Source: Sphingomonas sp. UBA1000 (lineage in GTDB: Bacteria > Pseudomonadota > Alphaproteobacteria > Sphingomonadales > Sphingomonadaceae). From it: a stretch of 12,660 nucleotides of DNA. Below the pieces are notes generated by a model. That model worked only from the letters and a program-made list of their open reading frames with translations. It searched no databases and was not told where the DNA came from. A program made the translations under genes and the position numbers. Below, in pieces: positions 1-7,361 of the stretch. The number at the start of each line of letters is the position of its first letter. Within the stretch, counting starts at the first letter, position 1. The stretch spans positions 1 through 12,660 of the forward strand of contig DBAW01000126.1 of NCBI GenBank assembly GCA_002291855.1. The letters run 5' to 3'.

Positions 1-84
1 ACCTCCTGCCGCCACCAGATCGAGGGCCTGTCGGGCCGTCGCGCCATCCATTCCGTGCAGCTTCTCGCCAAGGCCCTGCCATGA
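1..84 (+). CDS. C-terminal tail of an unidentified protein (5' truncated by window edge)
   Basis: Reading from base 1, an open frame of 27 codons ends at TGA (82-84). The visible tail includes the stretch CRHQIEGLSGRRAIHSVQLL. The TGA overlaps the ATG of the next gene in the sequence ATGA, the usual arrangement of translationally coupled genes, which supports this being a real gene end. I do not recognise the family from 27 residues, so no function is offered. The frame choice rests on the absence of stops and the ATGA overlap. Confidence 0.55.
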   Translation, partial: TSCRHQIEGLSGRRAIHSVQLLAKALP

Positions 85-1181
85 CCGCTGATGCCATCCT
101 GCAATTCTGGTTCGCCGATGGGCCGGACACATTCCGCCCCTGCTGGTTCCAGAAGAACGAGGACTTCGACAACGCGATCCGCGAGCGTTTCGGCGCGCTC
201 GTCGCCCCCGCGCGCGATGGCGCGCTGGATGACTGGGCCGCAAGCGCACCGGGTGCGCTGGCGCTGCTGATCTGGGCGGTGATGGCCGCGCTGGTGCCGG
301 CCTGTCTGCCGGTGGCGGACGGCGATGCCGTGCTGGCCACATTCCATCCGCATGGGTTCGGCTTTGCCGCTGCCGGGATCGGCCAGTCAGCCGGGGCATG
401 GGTGGCGGCGGCCGGGCTGGCCATGGCGGGGCTGGCCGGCTTTGCGGTGGCGCAGATGCGCGCCCGGCGGGCAGACGCAATGGCGGACGGCGGCGGTGCG
501 GCCGACGACATGGCCGGCGCACAGGCCGCGCTGCTGCTGGCGGCGGGCGTGGCCGGCGCGTTGCTTGGTGCGCTCGCCAATCTGTCGGTCGCCGCGTTCG
601 GTGCCGGCCTTGCCGTGCCGCTGCTCGCCCGCGCGGTGGTTGCAGCGCTCAAGCGGCGCTGGCCGGTGCGGCTCGGCCTGTCGCTCGCCGCCATCGGGCT
701 GGTGTGGCAGACGCTGGGGCTGGCGCTCGATCTGGCGCGCGGCCGCCCGGCGGCGGTCGTCGCCCGCGCCCATGCGCCGCTCGGGGCCGGTTGTCAGGCG
801 GCGCGCACGCTCGACCAGATCGAGCGGCTGACCCCGGGCACCATCGCCGCCCCGCCCGAACTGGGCGGGCATCTGCTCGGCGCGACGCCGCACCGCGTGC
901 TCGCCGCGCCGGTCGCGGCGGCGGTGGCGGGCAACCGTGCCTGGTATGATCTGATCCTCGCCGCGCCCGACACCGCCCGCTATCAGGCGGCGCTGTGGGC
1001 GGTCGATTATCTGCTGCTGTGCCCGGAAAGCCTGACCGGCCTGCCGGCCGCGCTGCCGCCGCGCAGCCTCGCCGCACGGCTGCGGGCGGGCGAAGTCCCC
1101 GACTGGCTGGAGCCGGTGCCGATCCTGGGCAGCCGGGCACGGATCTGGCGGGTCTTGCCGGTGGCGGCGTCCGCCCGGTAG
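81..1181 (+). CDS. Chimeric ORF: DUF924 N-terminus fused in frame to the C-terminal half of a GT-C-like membrane protein
   Basis: Residues 1-64 look like the start of a DUF924 protein: ILQFWF near the N-terminus, W22-F23, FDNAIRERFG at 29-38, then GALDDWA and GALALLI. A DUF924 protein would continue with an LLDQFPRN-like segment and run to roughly 180-200 residues; here that is absent. From about residue 58 the protein becomes a membrane protein, with hydrophobic segments near 58-78, 105-126, 148-190 (probably two) and 196-219. A soluble C-terminal domain follows at 230-366. That domain resembles the end of the 604-residue protein at 4885-6699: both have a Cys then GTI/TTI, a D/E-L-G segment, a T-x-H segment and LLxCPES or LLVCPYLPES. 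The N-terminal half of the GT-C-like protein, with its acidic motif, is missing. The start ATG overlaps the upstream stop (ATGA), with AAGG about 7 nt upstream. It is probably a deletion fusion or an assembly join, and neither half is likely to work as its parent did. The next gene starts 10 nt downstream. Confidence 0.7.
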   Translation: MTADAILQFWFADGPDTFRPCWFQKNEDFDNAIRERFGALVAPARDGALDDWAASAPGALALLIWAVMAALVPACLPVADGDAVLATFHPHGFGFAAAGIGQSAGAWVAAAGLAMAGLAGFAVAQMRARRADAMADGGGAADDMAGAQAALLLAAGVAGALLGALANLSVAAFGAGLAVPLLARAVVAALKRRWPVRLGLSLAAIGLVWQTLGLALDLARGRPAAVVARAHAPLGAGCQAARTLDQIERLTPGTIAAPPELGGHLLGATPHRVLAAPVAAAVAGNRAWYDLILAAPDTARYQAALWAVDYLLLCPESLTGLPAALPPRSLAARLRAGEVPDWLEPVPILGSRARIWRVLPVAASAR

Positions 1182-1191
1182 AGGCGCGCGC

Positions 1192-2703
1192 GTGACTTCT
1201 TCCCCGACCTGGCTCGACCGGCGCGCGACCGCCCTTGTCCTGATGCTGCTGGCGGCGCTGCCGCTGCTGTGGCCGCAGGTGCCGCCGCTGATCGACGTGA
1301 TCGGGCATATGGGCCGTTACCGGGTCGAGACGGCGCGCGACGTCGCCTCGCTCGCCACCGGCTTCGGCTTTGAATGGCGGCTGATCGGCAATCTGGGCAT
1401 CGATCTGCTGATCGTGCCCCTCGCGCCGCTGATCGGGGTCGAGGCGGGGACCAAGCTGATCGTCATCCTGATCCCGGTGCTGACGGTCGCGTCGCTGCTC
1501 TGGCTGTCGCGCGAGGTGCATGGCCGGGTGCAGCCGCATCTGCTGTTCGCGCTGCCGCTGGCTTACGGCTTCCCGTTCCATTTCGGCTTCATCAATTTCT
1601 GCCTGTCGGTCGCGCTGTCGCTGGCCGCGCTCGCGCTGTGGATCAGGCTCGGGCGGCAGGAGCGGTTGCGCCTGCGCGCCGGGCTGTTCCTTGTCATCGG
1701 CGCGCTGCTCTGGGTCGTCCATATGGTCGGCTGGGGGATGCTGGGCATCGGCGCGTTCGGGGCGGAGTTTGTCCGCCTGCGCCGCGCCGGGCGGGGTGTG
1801 GTGGCGGCCGGGCTGGGGGCTGGCATCGCCTGCCTGCCGCTGGCGGCCGCCTTCGGGCTGATGGCGCTGGTCAAAAGCGAATCGCCGCAGGCACGCAGCT
1901 GGGATTTCTTCAACTGGTGGGCCAAGCTTTACTGGGTGCTGTCGCTGGTGCGCGACCGGTGGCGCGATCTCGACATCGTGTCGGCGGGCATCGTCTATCT
2001 GATGATCCTGACCGCGCTGGTCGACCGGCGGCTGCGCGTCGATCCGGTGCTGGCGCTGCCCGCGCTGCTGGGGCTGGGCGTGTTCGTGCTGATGCCGCGC
2101 GTCGCGGTCGGCTCCGCCTATGCCGATATGCGGCTGCTGCCCTGGATCGCGATGCTGGCGCTGGCGGCCGTCGCCGTCCGCCCCGGCCATGCGCGACTGG
2201 CGACGGTGATCGCCTGTGCGGGCCTCGCCTTTGTCGGGCTGCGCACCGGCGCGACGACCGCCAGTTTCCTGCTCTATGACCGGCTGCACCGCGACGAGGC
2301 GCGCGCGCTCGACCATCTGCCGCGGGGCGCACCGGTGCTGTCGCTGGTCGCGCGCAATTGCCGCTGGGAATGGACGACCGCCCGGACCGAGCATCTGCCC
2401 GCGCTCGCCATCGTGCGGCGCGATTCTTTCACCAACGATCAATGGGCGGTCGACAATGCCCAGCTGATCAGTATCCGCCAGCCGGGCGTCGGCCGTTATG
2501 GCCGCGATCCGTCGCACATCGTCTTCCCCAAATGGTGCCGGGGCGGCGAGGGGTCCGATCTCGACCGCGCGGTCGCCGAGTTCAACCGCCGGGCGTTCGA
2601 CTATGTCTGGACGATCCATGCCCCGCCGGGGGCGGTGCGCGCCGCCGATCTGACGCTGGTCTGGACGAATGGCCGCTCCGCGCTCTACCGGGTGGTGAAA
2701 TAG
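1192..2703 (+). CDS. Multi-TM GT-C-like membrane protein (putative glycosyltransferase)
   Basis: A 503-residue integral membrane protein with roughly ten hydrophobic segments up to about residue 375 and a soluble C-terminal domain of about 125 residues. The layout matches GT-C-type glycosyltransferases, which take sugars from polyprenyl-phosphate donors on the periplasmic face. After the first helix there is a short loop with D35, H39 and Y43 (DVIGHMGRYRVE), the place where GT-C proteins carry their acidic catalytic/metal loop; assigning catalysis to D35 is inference. The start is GTG, with GAGG at 1181-1184 seven bases upstream, overlapping the TAG of the previous gene; the gap is 10 nt. A GT2 donor-loading enzyme follows 11 nt downstream, supporting a shared operon and a role in glycosylating a surface polymer or lipid. 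Donor and acceptor cannot be read from the sequence. Confidence 0.75.
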   Translation: MTSSPTWLDRRATALVLMLLAALPLLWPQVPPLIDVIGHMGRYRVETARDVASLATGFGFEWRLIGNLGIDLLIVPLAPLIGVEAGTKLIVILIPVLTVASLLWLSREVHGRVQPHLLFALPLAYGFPFHFGFINFCLSVALSLAALALWIRLGRQERLRLRAGLFLVIGALLWVVHMVGWGMLGIGAFGAEFVRLRRAGRGVVAAGLGAGIACLPLAAAFGLMALVKSESPQARSWDFFNWWAKLYWVLSLVRDRWRDLDIVSAGIVYLMILTALVDRRLRVDPVLALPALLGLGVFVLMPRVAVGSAYADMRLLPWIAMLALAAVAVRPGHARLATVIACAGLAFVGLRTGATTASFLLYDRLHRDEARALDHLPRGAPVLSLVARNCRWEWTTARTEHLPALAIVRRDSFTNDQWAVDNAQLISIRQPGVGRYGRDPSHIVFPKWCRGGEGSDLDRAVAEFNRRAFDYVWTIHAPPGAVRAADLTLVWTNGRSALYRVVK

Positions 2704-2714
2704 GAAACCCCGCC

Positions 2715-3764
2715 ATGCGCCGTCCGGACCAGTCGCTCCTGCTGTCGATCGTCGTCCCCTGTTACAATGAGGAAGCGTGCCTGCCCGAGCTGCACCGGCG
2801 GCTGTCGGCGGCCGCGCAGGCGGCGGTGGGCGATGCGCATGAGATCGTGCTGGTCAATGACGGGTCGCGCGATGCCAGCTGGCGGGTGATGCAGACGCTG
2901 GCGGCCGCCGATCCGCATGTCGTCGCGGTCAACCTGTCGCGCAATCACGGCCATCAGCTGGCGCTGACCGCGGGGCTGGATCTGTGCGCGGGCGCGCGCA
3001 TCCTGATCATCGACGCCGATCTGCAGGACCCGCCCGAGCTGCTGGGCGCGATGATGGCCGAAATGGACGCCGCCTCGGCCGATGTCGTCTATGCGGTGCG
3101 CCGCCAGCGCGAGGGCGAGACCTGGTTCAAGCGCGCGAGCGCGGCGGGCTTTTACCGGCTGCTGTCGCGGCTGTCGCCGACGCCGATCCCGGTCGACACC
3201 GGCGATTTCCGGCTGATGAGCCGCCGCGCGCTCGACGCGCTGCTCAGCCTGCCCGAACAGGCGCGCTTCATCCGCGGCATGGTGGCGTGGATCGGCTTCC
3301 GCCAGCTGCCGTTCCTCTATGACCGGGCCGAGCGCCATGCCGGCACGTCCAAATATCCGCTCGCCAAGATGATCGCCTTCGCGCTCGATGCGGTGACCGG
3401 GTTTTCGGTCGCGCCGCTGCGGCTCGCCAGCCATGTCGGCCTGTGGCTGGGGGCGGCCTCGGTGCTGCTGCTCGGCTATATCCTGATCGCCTGGGCGCGC
3501 GGGGCGACGGTCGAGGGCTGGACGTCGCTGATGTTCGTCGTCGTGACGCTGGGGGCCGTGCAGATGTTCGTGCTCGGCATGATCGGCGAATATCTCGGCC
3601 GGCTCTATATCGAGGCCAAGCGGCGGCCGCTCTATCTGGTCGCCGATATCGTCGGCGGCGACCGCGATGGCCAGCGGGCCTCGGCGCGGCTCGGCTATGT
3701 CGCCGCCGATGCGATGGCGACGAACGACACGCCGGGCGGCATCGGCACGCGCCCGACCAGATAG
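2715..3764 (+). CDS. GT2 family polyprenyl-phosphate glycosyltransferase (DPM1/GtrB-like)
   Basis: A 349-residue protein with a cytoplasmic GT-A domain and two C-terminal membrane helices, as in GtrB/ArnC-type enzymes that transfer a sugar from a nucleotide donor to undecaprenyl phosphate. Motifs in order are VVPCYNEE (13-20), NDGSRD (48-53), the metal-binding DADLQDPP (100-107), DTGDFRLMSRRALD (161-174), RFIRGMVAWIG (184-194) and TSKYPL (211-216). Hydrophobic segments lie near 240-260 and 270-292, followed by a basic juxtamembrane stretch (KRRP, 302-305). The start was chosen at the ATG at 2715, with GGAA 8 nt upstream. The frame is open much further upstream, but that part lies inside the previous gene and shows no GT2 sequence. 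The gene follows the GT-C-like gene by 11 nt. Its last 23 codons overlap the 3' end of the facing methyltransferase gene by 70 bp. The family is clear; the sugar is not known. Confidence 0.93.
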   Translation: MRRPDQSLLLSIVVPCYNEEACLPELHRRLSAAAQAAVGDAHEIVLVNDGSRDASWRVMQTLAAADPHVVAVNLSRNHGHQLALTAGLDLCAGARILIIDADLQDPPELLGAMMAEMDAASADVVYAVRRQREGETWFKRASAAGFYRLLSRLSPTPIPVDTGDFRLMSRRALDALLSLPEQARFIRGMVAWIGFRQLPFLYDRAERHAGTSKYPLAKMIAFALDAVTGFSVAPLRLASHVGLWLGAASVLLLGYILIAWARGATVEGWTSLMFVVVTLGAVQMFVLGMIGEYLGRLYIEAKRRPLYLVADIVGGDRDGQRASARLGYVAADAMATNDTPGGIGTRPTR

Positions 3765-4426
3765 CGTTCCAGCCCGAAAATCCCCTCGAACAGCGCGTTC
3801 ACCGGGGCAGGCGGCAGCGCATCGTCGCTCGACGAACGCCCGGTTAGCCGCCCGGCGACGCGCGCCGCCGCCGCCAGCGGAAACAGCAGCGCGTTGAACG
3901 GGCTGAACAGCTCCAGCTTCAGCCCCGCCTCGGCGATCACCGTCTTGAGCGCCCGCGCCGTGTAGCGGCGCTGGTGGTGATTGACGACGTCATGCGCGCT
4001 CCACATCCACGGATGGGCGGGCACGGTGATCAGGATCCGCCCGCCCGGGCGCAGCGTCTCGGCAATGCGGACCAGCGAGGCGCGGTCGTCGGCGACATGT
4101 TCGATCACGTCGAGCACGGCGACCAGATCATAATGCGCGTCTGCGACGCCCGCGAGCGCGGGCAGCGGCGCATCCATCACCGGCTTGCCGAACCGCGCGC
4201 TTGCCAGCGCGCGCGCTGCGGGATCGATCTCGATCCCGTCGACGCTGCCGAAGCGGGCGAGCATCGCCAGATTATGGCCGGTGCCGCAGCCGATTTCGAG
4301 CAGCCGGGCATCGGCCGGCAGCGGGACGTGGCGCGCGATCAGCCCGGCCAGGATCTCGCGCCGGGCGCGATACCACCAGTGCCGGCTGTCCAGTTCGGCC
4401 ATGCGGTCATAGACAATGCGTTCCAT
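3695..4426 (-). CDS. Class I SAM-dependent methyltransferase
   Basis: A 243-residue protein with a Rossmann methyltransferase core. The SAM-binding glycine motif LLEIGCGTG lies at 42-50, an acidic residue ending the second strand at GIEID (64-68), DVIEH at 106-110, RPGG at 126-129 and ITVPAHPW at 133-140. The N-terminal AELDSRHWWYRARREIL (10-26) is typical of methyltransferases that sit beside GtrA and DPM1-like genes. The substrate is probably a sugar or lipid-linked intermediate, which is inference from context. The frame is open further upstream, but the start at 4426 is favoured because its ATG shares one base with the gtrA stop (TGATG), coupling the two. The last 70 bp overlap the convergent GT2 gene. 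The C-terminal 60 residues are hydrophobic in places (FNALLFPLAAAARVAG), suggesting membrane association. Confidence 0.9.
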   Translation of the reverse strand: MERIVYDRMAELDSRHWWYRARREILAGLIARHVPLPADARLLEIGCGTGHNLAMLARFGSVDGIEIDPAARALASARFGKPVMDAPLPALAGVADAHYDLVAVLDVIEHVADDRASLVRIAETLRPGGRILITVPAHPWMWSAHDVVNHHQRRYTARALKTVIAEAGLKLELFSPFNALLFPLAAAARVAGRLTGRSSSDDALPPAPVNALFEGIFGLERYLVGRVPMPPGVSFVAIASAAT

Positions 4427-4839
4427 CAGCCGAACACCCAGTTGCGGTTGAGCAGGAAGGTGACGACCGGCGTCACGAACACCATCGGCAGCACCGCCCA
4501 CCATGGCTCGCCGCCGGCCAGATCGGTCAGCGACCAGACCCACAGGCTGTTGAGGCTGAAGCTGACCAGCGAGACGATCACGAACCGCCCGGTGGTGCGC
4601 GCGACATTGTCGCGCTGGCCATGGCCGCGAAAGCTCCAGCGGCTGTGCATGACGTAGCCGATCAGCGCCGCGACCAGATAGGCAAGCACATTGGCGGCAA
4701 GCGGCGGCACGCCCATGAACTGCGCCGGCACCGCATAGACGGCCGCGCCCAGCAGCGTCACAAAGCCGCCGGTGATCAGAAAGCGCAGCAACTGACCGTA
4801 AAGCGCGCGCCGTTCGGGCGGAATCCGCGCCATCAGCAT
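4426..4839 (-). CDS. gtrA: GtrA family membrane protein (probable lipid-linked sugar flippase component)
   Basis: A 137-residue protein with four predicted membrane helices near 19-42, 47-65, 84-106 and 113-131, the normal size and topology of GtrA. The helix ends carry the family's repeated marks: GYVMHSRWSFR (61-71) and FLLNRNWVF at the extreme C-terminus. GtrA proteins are thought to move, or help move, undecaprenyl-phosphate-linked sugars across the inner membrane with a GtrB-like GT2 partner; such a partner lies just beyond the methyltransferase on the opposite strand. The start was taken at 4839 because AAAGGTGA lies about 11 nt upstream; a second ATG at 4833 is possible. A longer frame to 4905 would overlap the start of the divergent gene and adds no GtrA-like sequence. 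It is coupled to the methyltransferase by TGATG. Confidence 0.88.
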   Translation of the reverse strand: MLMARIPPERRALYGQLLRFLITGGFVTLLGAAVYAVPAQFMGVPPLAANVLAYLVAALIGYVMHSRWSFRGHGQRDNVARTTGRFVIVSLVSFSLNSLWVWSLTDLAGGEPWWAVLPMVFVTPVVTFLLNRNWVFG

Positions 4840-4884
4840 ATCGAGTGGTTCACCTTTCACGCCGACCGCCCTAATGCGCTCGCC

Positions 4885-6699
4885 ATGCAATGGGAACCGC
4901 CACATCGCGCCGACGATCCGTTACAGCCGGTCTGGGACTGGCTGGGGCGCCATTGGCGGGCCATGCTGGTGCTGTTCTGGCTGCTGCTGTGCGCCTGGAT
5001 GCTGGTCGAGCGGGCGGGCGCGATCCGGGGCTTTGCCCTGCCCGATACCGACGACAATCTGCGCATCGCCCAGGTCCGCGCCTGGCTGGCCGGGCAGGAC
5101 TGGTTCGATCTGCGGCAGATGAAGCTCAACCCGCCGGGCGGGTTCAACATTCACTGGTCGCGGATCGTTGATCTGCCGATCGCCGCGCTGATCCTCGGCC
5201 TGCGGCCGTTTGTCGGCGGGGTGATGGCCGAAAAGGCGGCGGTCGCCATCGCACCGATGCTGCCGCTGCTGCTCGCGATGTTCGCGCTGGCGCTCGCCGC
5301 GCGGCGGCTGGTCGCGCCCGGGGCATGGCTGCTCGCGGCCGCGCTGCTGCCCTTTGCCCATGGCACGATGGGCATGTTCCGCCCGCTCAGGATCGATCAT
5401 CATGGCTGGCAGCTGGCGCTGCTGGCGCTCACCATCGCTGCGCTGGCCGATCCCCGGCGCGGGCGCGGGGGCATGATCGTCGGCATTGCCAGCGCGGTGT
5501 CGCTGGCGATCGGGCTGGAGCTGCTGCCCTATATCGCGGTGGCCGGGGCCTCGATCGTGCTGCGCTGGATCGTCCATGCCGAAGCGCGGCCGCGCATGCT
5601 AGCCTATGCGCTGTCCTTCGGGCTGGCGACGATCATCGCCTATGTCGGCTTTGCCTCCTACGCCAATCACCAGCCGCTGTGCGATGCGCTGACCCCGGTC
5701 TGGCTGACGACGGTTGCGGTCGCCTGTCTGGCGGTGGCGGCCATCGCCATTCCCCCGGCCGAAAGCTGGCAGACCCGGCTGGCGCTGGCCGGCCTTGCCG
5801 GGGCGGCGGCGCTGGCGTTTTTCTGGTTCGCATGGCCGGGCTGTCATGGCCGGCCCGAAGGCGTGTCGCCCGAGCTGTACCGGCTGTGGCTGGGCAATGT
5901 GCGCGAGGCCAAGCCGCTGTTCGCGCAGGATTGGCCGCTGTTCATGGGGCTGTCGGTGCTGCCGGCGCTCGGGCTGGGCGGGGCCGGGTTCTGCCTGTGG
6001 CGCGCGCGCGGCAGCGAAGCGTTTTACCCGTGGCTGTCGGTTATCGTGATGTCGGTGTTTTCGGTGGTCATGCTGCTGTGGCAGGTGCGCGCCGGGCCGG
6101 CGTCGCAGCTGATCGCGCTGTTCGGCTGTGCGGGGCTGATCTGGCCGCTGGTGCTGCGCGCACGCGCCTCGACCCGGATGGCGGTGCGCGTGGCCGTGCC
6201 GGCGGCGCTGCTGAGCGCGGTGCCGGCCGCGAGCATGGTCAGCGCGCTGCCCATCTATCCCAAATCGCGGCCCGGCCCGCTGCGCGCGAAGATCAACCGC
6301 GCCAGCCGGCTCTGCCCGACGCTCGCCGCGCTCGCCCCGATCGCGCGGTTGCCCGCGACCACGATCTTCACCTTTGTCGACCTTGGCCCCCGACTGATCG
6401 CGGTGACGCATCACAAGGCGATTGCCGGGCCGTATCACCGCAATGGCGACGCGATTCTGGACGTGCATCACGCCTTTGACGGCACGCCGCAGCAGGCGCA
6501 GGCGATCATGCGCGCGCATGGCGCAACGCATCTGCTGGTCTGCCCCTATCTGCCCGAATCGACGATCTACAAGGCGCGCAGCCCGAACGGCTTTTACGCC
6601 CGGTTGCAGGGCGGTGAGCGGTTCGGCTGGCTGACGCCGGTTCCGCTGCCCAAAGGATCGCCCTATTGGCTGTGGCGGCTGGACGCCGGCGCGCGCTGA
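4885..6699 (+). CDS. Large multi-TM GT-C-like membrane protein (putative glycosyltransferase)
   Basis: A 604-residue protein with about eleven hydrophobic segments and a soluble C-terminal domain of about 160 residues. After the first helix (26-41) is an acidic loop PDTDDNLRIAQVRAWL (D54, D56, D57), then NIHWSRIVDLP (H90, R93), and further on FRPLRIDHHGWQ (D171, H172, H173). Acidic residues in the first periplasmic loop are the hallmark of GT-C enzymes, so I infer a polyprenyl-phosphate-sugar-dependent transferase; the acceptor is unknown. The C-terminal domain (FVDLGPRLIAVTHHKAIAGP, then LLVCPYLPES) resembles the end of the ORF at 81-1181. The start ATG at 4885 lies 45 nt from the divergent gtrA start. 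I see no good Shine-Dalgarno sequence in front of it, so it may be leaderless or start elsewhere. The frame is open upstream to 4201 only because it runs antisense to gtrA. Confidence 0.75.
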   Translation: MQWEPPHRADDPLQPVWDWLGRHWRAMLVLFWLLLCAWMLVERAGAIRGFALPDTDDNLRIAQVRAWLAGQDWFDLRQMKLNPPGGFNIHWSRIVDLPIAALILGLRPFVGGVMAEKAAVAIAPMLPLLLAMFALALAARRLVAPGAWLLAAALLPFAHGTMGMFRPLRIDHHGWQLALLALTIAALADPRRGRGGMIVGIASAVSLAIGLELLPYIAVAGASIVLRWIVHAEARPRMLAYALSFGLATIIAYVGFASYANHQPLCDALTPVWLTTVAVACLAVAAIAIPPAESWQTRLALAGLAGAAALAFFWFAWPGCHGRPEGVSPELYRLWLGNVREAKPLFAQDWPLFMGLSVLPALGLGGAGFCLWRARGSEAFYPWLSVIVMSVFSVVMLLWQVRAGPASQLIALFGCAGLIWPLVLRARASTRMAVRVAVPAALLSAVPAASMVSALPIYPKSRPGPLRAKINRASRLCPTLAALAPIARLPATTIFTFVDLGPRLIAVTHHKAIAGPYHRNGDAILDVHHAFDGTPQQAQAIMRAHGATHLLVCPYLPESTIYKARSPNGFYARLQGGERFGWLTPVPLPKGSPYWLWRLDAGAR

Positions 6700-6716
6700 T
6701 CTGGTCGGGCGCGTTG

Positions 6717-6733
6717 CCGGGGCGCGCGCCCGG
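6717..6733. terminator. GC-rich near-palindrome in convergent gap
   Basis: The 34-bp gap between the GT-C-like gene (stop 6697-6699) and marC (stop 6734-6736) contains the 12-bp perfect palindrome GGGCGCGCGCCC at 6720-6731, extended outward by CCGG and CGG. It could fold as a very stable hairpin on either transcript. There is no T-run on either side, so calling it a bidirectional terminator is inference from position and stability. Confidence 0.35.
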
Positions 6734-7354
6734 TCAGCTCAGCGCGCCGCGAATGCCGTCGATCACGAACTGCACGGCCAGCGCCGCCAGGATGACGCCG
6801 AGCACGCGGGTGATCATCGCCTCGATCTTGTGGCCGACCAGCCGCATCAGCGGCCCGGCGACGAGCAGCGCCACCATCGTCAGCAGCAGCACGCCGCCCA
6901 GCGCCGCCAGCACGGTCAGGCTTTCCGCCCAGCCGGTCCCGCGCGACATCAGCAGCATGGCGCTGGCGATCGATCCCGGGCCGGCGATCATCGGAATGCC
7001 CATCGGAAACACCGACACATCCTCGATCGTCGGCTGGGCCTTCACCTCCTCGGCACGGGATTCGCGGCGCTCCTGACGCTTTTCGAACACCATTTCGAGC
7101 GCGATCAGGAACAGCATCACCCCGCCGGCGATGCGGAACGCATCGAGGCTGATGCCGAGCGCGCGCAGGAACACCTCGCCAAAGATGGCAAAGGCGAACA
7201 GGATCGCGGCGGCGACCATGACCGAGCGGACCGCCATCGCGCGGCGATGCGCCGGGGTCGCCCCCGCGGTCAGGCTGGCGAAGATCGGCGCGCAGCCCGG
7301 CGGATCGATGACGACGAAAAACGTCGCAAAGGCGGAGGCGAACAGCTCGATCAC
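6734..7354 (-). CDS. marC: MarC family integral membrane protein
   Basis: A 206-residue protein with six hydrophobic segments near 3-20, 42-62, 68-90, 117-136, 145-168 and 181-200, matching MarC-family length and topology. Family motifs are visible: VVIDPPGCAPIF (14-25) in the first helix and FPMGIPMIAGPGSI (116-129) after the charged cytoplasmic loop (KRQERRESRAEEVK, 92-105). MarC proteins sit in the inner membrane and their transport role is unproven. The name recalls the mar locus, but multidrug resistance is not established for the family. The start is GTG at 7354, 7 nt after the folD stop, with no strong ribosome binding site, so expression probably depends on readthrough from folD. It ends the minus-strand run. 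Confidence 0.9.
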   Translation of the reverse strand: MIELFASAFATFFVVIDPPGCAPIFASLTAGATPAHRRAMAVRSVMVAAAILFAFAIFGEVFLRALGISLDAFRIAGGVMLFLIALEMVFEKRQERRESRAEEVKAQPTIEDVSVFPMGIPMIAGPGSIASAMLLMSRGTGWAESLTVLAALGGVLLLTMVALLVAGPLMRLVGHKIEAMITRVLGVILAALAVQFVIDGIRGALS

Positions 7355-7361
7355 GACCGGC

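Noticed and set aside
649..2619. 656-codon open frame on the minus strand opposite the chimera and GT-C-like gene
   Set aside because: It is antisense to two well-supported membrane-protein ORFs. Its translation is a low-complexity mix of R, Q, P, A and D, typical of frames opened by extreme GC content, with no recognisable domain.
4201..4884. N-terminal extension of the 604-residue protein
   Set aside because: The frame is open only because it runs antisense to gtrA and the methyltransferase start. The extra residues look random, and the membrane protein begins naturally at 4885.
5599..6531. 310-codon minus-strand frame opposite the 604-residue GT-C-like gene
   Set aside because: Same type of GC-driven antisense frame: Arg/His/Gln-rich, with no domain and no promoter or ribosome binding site evidence.
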